A stretch of DNA of 5,423 nt from Hyphomicrobiales bacterium (GTDB lineage: Bacteria; Pseudomonadota; Alphaproteobacteria; Rhizobiales; Beijerinckiaceae), in assembly GCA_028290125.1 (NCBI GenBank), contig JAQGKM010000289.1, positions 1 to 5,423 of the forward strand, given 5' to 3'. Of this stretch, positions 1 to 4,186 are shown piece by piece; position 1 is the stretch's first letter, and each line of letters opens with the position of its first letter. The translations under genes were made by a program, and so were the position numbers. The notes under the pieces are model-generated. The model ran no database searches and was not told the origin of the DNA. It was given only the letters and a program-made list of their open reading frames with translations.

Positions 1-269
1 GTCGAGACCAGATCGCCGCGGATCGTGCAGCACAGGCACCCCGACGTCATCACGATCATCTCGCCATCGGCCTTCTCGACCAGCAGATGGTCGAGGCCGA
101 TTTCGCCGAATTCGTTGATCAGGACGAGCGTGTCGGACAGGCCGGGGTCGCGCAGCAGGCGGTTGAGCAGCGTCGTCTTGCCGGCGCCGAGGAAACCGGT
201 GAGCACGGAAACCGGGATCGGCGGCGGCGGCCGGCGCTGCAGCGGCGACGGATGCTCGGCGTCGTTCAC
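1..269 (-). CDS. COG0523 (CobW/G3E family) metallochaperone GTPase, N-terminal part, cut by the window edge
   Basis: The first 89 codons of a GTP-binding protein of the G3E/COG0523 family, which uses GTP hydrolysis to deliver metal ions (zinc or cobalt in characterised members) to client proteins in the cytoplasm. Seen directly: a proline-rich N-terminus (about residues 7-19), a Walker A P-loop GFLGAGKTT at residues 25-33, a conserved INEFGE stretch near residues 51-56, and the diagnostic metal-binding CLCC motif at 78-81 within SGCLCCTIRGDL. The start is a GTG at 267-269. It overlaps the stop codon of the upstream carboxypeptidase gene as GTGA, so translation is probably coupled to that gene; this is also the nearest start that leaves a full P-loop. 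The rest (family length about 320-400 residues) lies outside. Whether it is true CobW of cobalamin synthesis or a zinc-type paralogue (YeiR, ZigA-like) cannot be decided from this part. The proline run comes from the GCC/CCG-rich stretch at about 219-232. Confidence 0.93.
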   Translation of the reverse strand, partial: MNDAEHPSPLQRRPPPPIPVSVLTGFLGAGKTTLLNRLLRDPGLSDTLVLINEFGEIGLDHLLVEKADGEMIVMTSGCLCCTIRGDLVS

Positions 270-1744
270 TGCGCCTTTTCCTTCGCCTTGCTGGCGGTTT
301 TCGCCGGCGCGGGCTTCTGGGCGGGTTCGTCCTTCTTGGCGGCGACGGCCTTCCTGGGCGCGGGCTTCTTCGTCGCCTCGGCCTTGGTGGCGAGATCGGC
401 CTTCATTGCGGCCTTCATCTTGGCGTCCGCTTTTTCGCGGGCGGCATTCTTGACCTTGTCGTCCTTCAGCCGATTCGCGTCAGACGCGGCGTGAAGGCCC
501 GCCTGTTTGGCGACCGCCTTGGCAGCCTTGCCGGCGGCGGGCTTGTCGGGCGTGCTCTTGACGGCGATCGCCCGCGAAGCGGTCGCGCCGATGCCCTGGT
601 GGGGCGCATAGGCGGTGGCGTTGGGCGACGGCGTCGTTGGCGCAGGCGTGCTGCGCGCCATGGCGACCGGGCCAGTCCAGTCGGGCTTGCGTCCAACGAA
701 GACCTCGATGGGCTCGAACACGGGACGCGGCCCGAGCACGAAGGGGCGCGCGGAGGCGCGTCCATCGCTGGCGAAAAAGGCGGCGGCGCTGTCGTCGGCG
801 GCCGGCGCCGGCTGGACGACCGCCAGATCGTCTTCCTGCACGACTTTCTTGTTCCGGCCGCAAATGTCCTGCCGCATGTTCGGCGGCGGTCCCGCGATGT
901 CGGGCAGCGCGTTGAGGTTGGCCTTGCGCAGAAAACCCGAGGCGCCGAAACCGAGATCGAACAGGCTCGCGGCCTTGACGGTGCGGGCGCGCGCATTCTG
1001 CGAGCCCATCACCACGACGACGATGTGGCGTCCGTTGCGCATGGCGCTGGCGACGACGTTGAAGCCCGACGGGCAGACGAAGCCGGTCTTCATGCCGTCG
1101 GCGCCGGGATAGCGGCCGAGCAGGCCGTTGTGCGTCGGGATCACGCGGTCGCCGAGCTTCAGGGCGCCGATGCCGTAGAGGCCGGCGGCTTCCGGAAAGT
1201 CGCTGTAGAGCGCGCGGGCGAGCAGCGCCATGTCGCGCGCCGAGCTGACGTGGTTGGCGTCGAACAGCCCGTTCGGATTGACGAAATGCGATTGCCGCAT
1301 GCCGATCGCCGCTGCGGCGCGGTTCATCTCGACGGCGAAATCCTCGACCGATCCTGAAACGCCCTCGGCGATCATGATCGCCAGATCGTTCGCCGATTTG
1401 ACCATCAGCATCTTCAGCGCATTGTCGAGCGTGACTTCGGTGCCGGGATTGAACCCCATCTTGGATGGCGCGGCGCGGGATGCGCGGGCCGAAACCACAA
1501 AGGGCGTGTCGAGCGAGAGCCGCCCGTCGCGCACGGCCTGCAGCGCGACGTAGACGGTCATCAGCTTGGTGAGCGAGGCGGGGTACCACGGCCGCGTGGC
1601 CTCTTCCTGCGCGATCACTTCACCGGTCACCAGATCGGCCACCAGCGACGGCGTCGCGGCCTGCGCGCTCCCGCCCGCCGCCAGAAGGGCGAGGGCGCCG
1701 ACGAGGCCGCGAGAAAAGACTGACGTCATCCAAACCATCCGCAT
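266..1744 (-). CDS. Secreted D-alanyl-D-alanine carboxypeptidase (PBP5/6-type, peptidase S11) with a Lys/Ala-rich C-terminal tail
   Basis: A serine peptidase of family S11, which removes the terminal D-alanine of peptidoglycan pentapeptides in the periplasm. The protein has 492 residues. Seen directly: a signal peptide (residues 1-29, hydrophobic core about 13-24, AQA before the likely cleavage site), then the three penicillin-binding motifs in order and with normal spacing: SLTK at 57-60 (catalytic Ser57, Lys60), SAN at 117-119 and KTG at 219-221. The catalytic domain ends near residue 266. Two cysteines (224, 295) could form a disulfide. Residues 300-400 are a Pro/Ala-rich linker. Residues 401-492 hold 22 lysines in 92 residues, with many alanines and prolines, like histone H1 tails. 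I see neither the usual PBP5 C-terminal domain nor an amphipathic membrane anchor, and the gene is longer than the usual 380-400 codons. The ATG at 1744 was chosen because CAGGA lies 7 nt upstream; an extension to 2002 would overlap bolA and hide the signal peptide. The stop overlaps the GTG start of the downstream GTPase gene. Confidence 0.93.
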   Translation of the reverse strand: MRMVWMTSVFSRGLVGALALLAAGGSAQAATPSLVADLVTGEVIAQEEATRPWYPASLTKLMTVYVALQAVRDGRLSLDTPFVVSARASRAAPSKMGFNPGTEVTLDNALKMLMVKSANDLAIMIAEGVSGSVEDFAVEMNRAAAAIGMRQSHFVNPNGLFDANHVSSARDMALLARALYSDFPEAAGLYGIGALKLGDRVIPTHNGLLGRYPGADGMKTGFVCPSGFNVVASAMRNGRHIVVVVMGSQNARARTVKAASLFDLGFGASGFLRKANLNALPDIAGPPPNMRQDICGRNKKVVQEDDLAVVQPAPAADDSAAAFFASDGRASARPFVLGPRPVFEPIEVFVGRKPDWTGPVAMARSTPAPTTPSPNATAYAPHQGIGATASRAIAVKSTPDKPAAGKAAKAVAKQAGLHAASDANRLKDDKVKNAAREKADAKMKAAMKADLATKAEATKKPAPRKAVAAKKDEPAQKPAPAKTASKAKEKAQ

Positions 1745-1751
1745 CGATCGA

Positions 1752-1756
1752 TCCTG
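1752..1756 (-). promoter_or_regulatory. Ribosome binding site of the carboxypeptidase gene
   Basis: CAGGA on the minus strand, 7 nt before the ATG at 1742-1744. It decides this start over in-frame ATGs at 1738 and 1729 and over the long upstream extension, and it leaves a well-formed signal peptide. Confidence 0.7.
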
Positions 1757-1785
1757 TGGGCATGCGACTGCCGTAAGCGCAGCGT

Positions 1786-1804
1786 CAGGCGCATCCGGCG
1801 CCTG
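1786..1804. repeat. Perfect 7-bp inverted repeat between bolA and the carboxypeptidase gene
   Basis: CAGGCGC, a 5-nt spacer (ATCCG), then GCGCCTG. It lies about 40 bp upstream of the carboxypeptidase start and 85 bp downstream of the bolA stop. It has no T-run on either strand, so it is a poor intrinsic terminator. It could be an operator in the promoter region of the carboxypeptidase gene or an RNA hairpin in its leader. No convincing -35/-10 pair was found in the 1745-1889 gap. Confidence 0.4.
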
Positions 1805-1889
1805 CTTCGCTTCAACGCCCAAAGGTGCGCCAAACTTCTTTCGATATCCAGTTCGCTTGCGACATTTTCGTGGCTGACCGCGGCTTGGC

Positions 1890-2183
1890 TCATTCGCCGG
1901 GTCCGCGCGCCTCGATCGCCAGCGCATGGACGCCGTCCTTGAGCTCCGCCTCGACCAGCGCGTTGATGATGCGATGGCGCTCCAGCCGGCTCTTGCCCGC
2001 AAAGGCGCCAGACACCACCTTGATCCTGAAATGTGTCTCGCCCCGCGGCTCCACCCCGCCGGGGTGATGCATGTGACCGGCGTGCTGCGCGGACTCGTCG
2101 ATGACCTCCAGCGACGTCGGTTTCAGGGCGGCTTCGATCTTCGCTGCGATTGCGGCCTTAACGCTGGCTTCGTTTTGCGGCAT
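1890..2183 (-). CDS. bolA: BolA family protein
   Basis: A 97-residue protein of the BolA family. BolA proteins bind monothiol (CGFS) glutaredoxins through a shared Fe-S cluster; they act in iron-sulfur trafficking and in some bacteria as regulators of morphology and stress genes. Seen directly: an N-terminal helix (residues 6-20), the segment SAQHAGH at 31-37, THFRIKVVSGAFAGKS at 50-65, the recognition-helix segment RLERHRIIN at 66-74, and VHALAIEA at 85-92 with the conserved C-terminal histidine (His86). There is no cysteine, so any cluster ligands must be histidines, as in the BolA_H subclass. The loop at 34-40 is histidine-rich (His34, 37, 39, 40). The ATG has AGGGA 7 nt upstream. The gene is divergent from the J-domain gene and lies 145 bp upstream of the carboxypeptidase gene on the same strand. 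The family is certain; the exact paralogue is not. Confidence 0.95.
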   Translation of the reverse strand: MPQNEASVKAAIAAKIEAALKPTSLEVIDESAQHAGHMHHPGGVEPRGETHFRIKVVSGAFAGKSRLERHRIINALVEAELKDGVHALAIEARGPGE

Positions 2184-2190
2184 GATGTTG

Positions 2191-2195
2191 TCCCT
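2191..2195 (-). promoter_or_regulatory. Ribosome binding site of bolA
   Basis: AGGGA on the minus strand, separated by 7 nt from the bolA ATG at 2181-2183. Confidence 0.7.
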
Positions 2196-2264
2196 GCTTC
2201 GCCGGCCCCTCGCGGGATCGGCTGCTTCCTAGCACATTGCCGCGCGGCGGCGCTTCTATCCTGA

Positions 2265-2290
2265 TGTCCGGCTATCGTCCGGGCTGGACA
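2265..2290 (+). repeat. Stem-loop 1 in the leader of the J-domain gene
   Basis: TGTCCGGC (2265-2272) faces GCTGGACA (2283-2290) across a 10-nt loop. The single mismatch becomes a G-U pair in plus-strand RNA. Confidence 0.35.
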
Positions 2291-2320
2291 TGTTCGCCGC
2301 ACGCACGACATCAACAACGA

Positions 2321-2347
2321 AGCGGATGCGAAGTCGTCGCATTCGCT
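2321..2347 (+). repeat. Stem-loop 2: 11-bp inverted repeat in the leader of the J-domain gene
   Basis: AGCGGATGCGA (2321-2331) faces TCGCATTCGCT (2337-2347) across a 5-nt loop. The only mismatch is a G-U pair in plus-strand RNA; on the minus strand it would be an unpaired A/C. It has no T-run, so it is not an obvious terminator. It may instead be a 27-bp operator dyad. Confidence 0.45.
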
Positions 2348-2374
2348 CAGCGTCCATCAGCCGCGCCTCCTTGC

Positions 2375-2406
2375 CGGGGGCCAACCCAGATCAGTAATGT
2401 CCCCCG
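2375..2406 (+). repeat. Stem-loop 3: GC stem ending next to the J-domain start codon
   Basis: CGGGGG (2375-2380) can pair with CCCCCG (2401-2406), closing a 20-nt loop. The right arm ends one base before the ATG at 2408. No Shine-Dalgarno is visible in the normal window. Confidence 0.3.
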
Positions 2407-2407
2407 C

Positions 2408-3007
2408 ATGGATTTGAACTCGCCGATTTTCAAGCGCATACGCGTCAAGCGTGAGCCCGAGCCGCGGCCCTCTGCGGCGAAGTGCGACCATCCGGGCTGC
2501 GAGATCGCCGGCGAGTTCCGCGCGCCCAAGGGACGGCTGCGCGAGGGGCAGTATTTCTGCTTCTGCCTCGACCACGTGAAGGAATACAACGCGTCCTACA
2601 ATTACTTCCGGGGCATGACGGACGACGACGTCGCCAAGTACCAGAAGGAGGCGGTGGTCGGTCATCGTCCGACCTGGAACATGGGCGTCAACCGGGGCGG
2701 CAAGGGCCATCGCGAGGACGGCGTCGAGCCGGAGGGCTTCGTCGACCCGATGGGCATCTTCCGCAACCGCACCGGCGGGGCGGCGGACGCCCAGCCGCGG
2801 CGCCCGCGCTACGGACTGGCCGCCACGAAGGCCCTGAATACGCTCGGGCTCGATGAAACGGCTGATGCAGAAGCCATCAAGGCGCGCTACAAGGACTGGG
2901 TCAAAAAGCTTCACCCGGACGCCAATGGCGGCGACCGGTCGCTGGAAGATCGCCTGCGGGAGATCATCCAGGCTTATAAGGTTCTGAAATCGGCCAAGCT
3001 CGCCTGA
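2408..3007 (+). CDS. J-domain protein with N-terminal Cys/His cluster, first gene of the cobS-cobT cluster
   Basis: A 199-residue DnaJ-like co-chaperone. J domains stimulate the ATPase of Hsp70 (DnaK). Seen directly: residues 1-22 are basic; a Cys/His cluster follows, with Cys26, His28, Cys31, Cys51, Cys53 and His56, which could hold a zinc ion or another cofactor; the middle is Gly/Arg-rich and probably flexible (about 85-135). The J domain is at the C-terminus (about 135-196), with the invariant HPD at 169-171 between helices II (EAIKARYKDWVKKL) and III (LEDRLREIIQAYKVLK). Classical DnaJ has the J domain first, so this is not DnaJ; it is the short type found beside cobS in Hyphomicrobiales. 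The start at 2408 was chosen by the onset of family-like sequence (MDLNSPIFKRIRVK), although no clear Shine-Dalgarno precedes it; an in-frame extension to 2237 looks like non-coding sequence. cobS follows after 118 bp on the same strand. The substrate is unknown. Confidence 0.9.
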   Translation: MDLNSPIFKRIRVKREPEPRPSAAKCDHPGCEIAGEFRAPKGRLREGQYFCFCLDHVKEYNASYNYFRGMTDDDVAKYQKEAVVGHRPTWNMGVNRGGKGHREDGVEPEGFVDPMGIFRNRTGGAADAQPRRPRYGLAATKALNTLGLDETADAEAIKARYKDWVKKLHPDANGGDRSLEDRLREIIQAYKVLKSAKLA

Positions 3008-3022
3008 GCAAGGTCTCTGCCG

Positions 3023-3071
3023 CGCGGAAGGCGACTTCCGGAGAGCGGCGCCCGGCCAGGGACTTCCGCGT
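3023..3071 (+). repeat. Two mutually exclusive hairpins between the J-domain gene and cobS
   Basis: CGGAAG (3025-3030) pairs with CTTCCG (3035-3040) around a GCGA loop of the stable GNRA type. The same left arm, extended to CGCGGAAG (3023-3030), pairs over 8 bp with CTTCCGCG (3063-3070). There is no U-run, so neither form is a typical intrinsic terminator. It lies in the 118-bp gap upstream of cobS. Confidence 0.35.
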
Positions 3072-3116
3072 CCCCAAGCCCAATCGTTGCCCCGCGCGCA
3101 TCTCGTTCGCGGGTAC

Positions 3117-3121
3117 GGAGG
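3117..3121 (+). promoter_or_regulatory. Ribosome binding site of cobS
   Basis: GGAGG, 1 nt before an ATG at 3123 and 4 nt before the ATG at 3126. The spacing favours 3126, or possibly the later in-frame ATG at 3153, and argues against the longer frame from 3087. Confidence 0.65.
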
Positions 3122-3125
3122 TATG

Positions 3126-4112
3126 ATGCAAACGAAAGAGACGTCCACGGGCATGCCGGACACCACGGTTTCGGTGCGCAAGCTCTTCAACATCGACTCG
3201 GACATGGAAGTGCCGGCCTTTTCGGCGCCCAGCGAACACACGCCGGAGTTCGACAAGGATTACCTCTTCGATCGCGACACGACGCTCGCCATCATCGCCG
3301 GTTTCGCGCGCAACCGCCGCGTCATCGTCACCGGCTATCACGGCACCGGCAAATCGACGCACATCGAGCAGGTCGCCGCACGCCTCAACTGGCCGTCCGT
3401 CCGCATCAACCTCGACAGCCATGTTTCGCGTATCGACCTCATCGGCAAGGACGCGATCGTCCTGCAGGATGGCAAGCAGGTCACCGAGTTCCGCGACGGC
3501 ATCCTGCCGTGGGCCTACCAGCGCAACGTCGCGCTGGTGTTCGACGAATATGACGCGGGCCGCCCCGACGTGATGTTCGTCATCCAGCGCATTCTCGAAG
3601 CCTCCGGTCGCCTCACGCTGCTCGACCAGAGCCGCGTCATTCGTCCGCACGCCGCCTTCCGCCTGTTCGCCACCGCCAACACGGTGGGCCTCGGCGACAC
3701 GTCGGGCCTCTATCACGGCACGCAGCAGATCAACCAGGCGCAGATGGACCGCTGGTCCATCGTCACCACGCTGAACTACCTGCCGCACGACAAGGAAGTG
3801 GACATCGTCCTCGCCAAGTCGCCGCACTACAAGAAGGAAAAGGAAGGCCGCGACACCGTCAACAAGATGGTGCGCGTCGCCGATCTCACCCGCAACGCCT
3901 TCATGGCCGGCGACCTGTCGACCGTCATGAGCCCGCGCACGGTGATCACCTGGTCGGAAAACGCAGACATCTTCAAGGATGTCGGCTTCGCCTTCCGCCT
4001 GACCTTCCTGAACAAGTGCGACGAACTCGAGCGCACGCTGGTGGCTGAATTCTACCAGCGCTGCTTCGGGCAGGAATTGCCGGAGAGCGCGGCCAACGTC
4101 GTGATGTCCTGA
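3126..4112 (+). CDS. cobS: Cobaltochelatase subunit CobS (AAA+ ATPase, aerobic cobalamin pathway)
   Basis: A MoxR-like AAA+ ATPase. With CobT it forms the chaperone module that, together with the large subunit CobN, inserts Co2+ into hydrogenobyrinic acid a,c-diamide at the cost of ATP in the cytoplasm. The protein has 328 residues, close to the roughly 330 of Pseudomonas denitrificans CobS. Seen directly: an N-terminal segment VRKLFNIDSDMEVPAF (17-32), Walker A GYHGTGKST at 70-78, Walker B VALVFDEYD at 135-143 with Asp140 and Glu141, sensor 1 LFATANT at 180-186 (Asn185), the GLYHGTQQINQAQMDRW block with a probable arginine finger at Arg209, and MSPRTVITW further on. All key ATPase residues are present. 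It follows the J-domain gene by 118 bp and precedes cobT by 70 bp. Other MoxR-type ATPases are excluded by the near-verbatim CobS core. In organisms where the cobN genes lie elsewhere the same pair is still called CobST. Confidence 0.97.
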   Translation: MQTKETSTGMPDTTVSVRKLFNIDSDMEVPAFSAPSEHTPEFDKDYLFDRDTTLAIIAGFARNRRVIVTGYHGTGKSTHIEQVAARLNWPSVRINLDSHVSRIDLIGKDAIVLQDGKQVTEFRDGILPWAYQRNVALVFDEYDAGRPDVMFVIQRILEASGRLTLLDQSRVIRPHAAFRLFATANTVGLGDTSGLYHGTQQINQAQMDRWSIVTTLNYLPHDKEVDIVLAKSPHYKKEKEGRDTVNKMVRVADLTRNAFMAGDLSTVMSPRTVITWSENADIFKDVGFAFRLTFLNKCDELERTLVAEFYQRCFGQELPESAANVVMS

Positions 4113-4171
4113 TCCCTGCGCGAGGAGGCCCGCGCATGCGCGGGCCTGTTTCGTTCGAGGGAAAGCAGGGA
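4113..4171 (+). promoter_or_regulatory. Long-range pairing that would cover the cobT ribosome binding site
   Basis: TCCCTGC (4113-4119), which begins right after the cobS stop codon, is the exact complement of GCAGGGA (4165-4171). The latter contains the likely cobT Shine-Dalgarno AGGGA (4167-4171, 11 nt before the ATG). The 7-bp stem encloses the palindromic hairpin. A ribosome finishing cobS would open it. The pairing is seen in the sequence; the regulatory role is inferred. Confidence 0.4.
4126..4155 (+). terminator. Perfect 22-bp palindrome with a short U-rich tail: intrinsic terminator or attenuator between cobS and cobT
   Basis: Bases 4126-4147 form a perfect palindrome (AGGCCCGCGCA and its reverse complement). 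As RNA this gives a 9-bp GC stem with a CAUG loop. It is followed by GTTTCGTT, a short and interrupted U tract. The position, 13 nt after the cobS stop, is typical of a terminator, but cobT follows in the same direction, so partial termination is more likely than complete. Confidence 0.55.
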
Positions 4172-4186
4172 AGACAATTTGCATGA
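4136..4186 (+). CDS. Possible 16-codon leader peptide coupled to cobT
   Basis: An ATG in the loop of the palindromic hairpin begins a frame encoding MRGPVSFEGKQGRQFA and ending in TGA at 4184-4186. This stop overlaps the cobT start as ATGA. GAGGAGG (4122-4128) lies 7 nt upstream, a stronger Shine-Dalgarno than that of cobT itself. The layout fits a translated leader that re-initiates into cobT. Against it: the frame is very short, the composition is ordinary, and the SD and ATG may simply be by-products of the terminator palindrome. Confidence 0.3.
   Translation: MRGPVSFEGKQGRQFA

Larger units (their letters stand above)
2184..2407. other. Divergent intergenic region between bolA and the J-domain gene
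   Basis: These 224 bp without a gene must hold the promoters of both divergent genes. I could not find a -35/-10 pair with good spacing in either direction; TTGCCG (2237) and TATCCT (2257) on the plus strand are only 14 bp apart. The region contains three possible plus-strand stem-loops, listed separately. No cobalamin riboswitch B12-box (GCCACTG-like) and no tRNA-like fold were seen. Confidence 0.6.

Noticed and set aside
219..232. GGC-rich simple repeat
   Set aside because: It encodes the proline run in the N-terminus of the GTPase and is ordinary in GC-rich coding DNA.
491..1357. Plus-strand frame opposite the carboxypeptidase gene
   Set aside because: It is the shadow of a gene with all three penicillin-binding motifs; no domain is visible in it.
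1745..2002. N-terminal extension of the carboxypeptidase to 2002
   Set aside because: It would overlap bolA, bury the signal peptide and lacks family-like sequence; the ATG at 1744 has a good Shine-Dalgarno.
2237..2407. N-terminal extension of the J-domain protein to 2237
   Set aside because: The extra 57 residues look like translated intergenic DNA and cover the stem-loops.
2184..2407. Cobalamin riboswitch upstream of the cobS-cobT cluster
   Set aside because: No B12-box-like GCCACTG element and no fitting fold were found here or in the 3008-3125 gap.
2398..2418. Six-codon frame overlapping the start of the J-domain gene
   Set aside because: It has no Shine-Dalgarno and is short enough to arise by chance; unlike the frame before cobT it does not end on a start codon.
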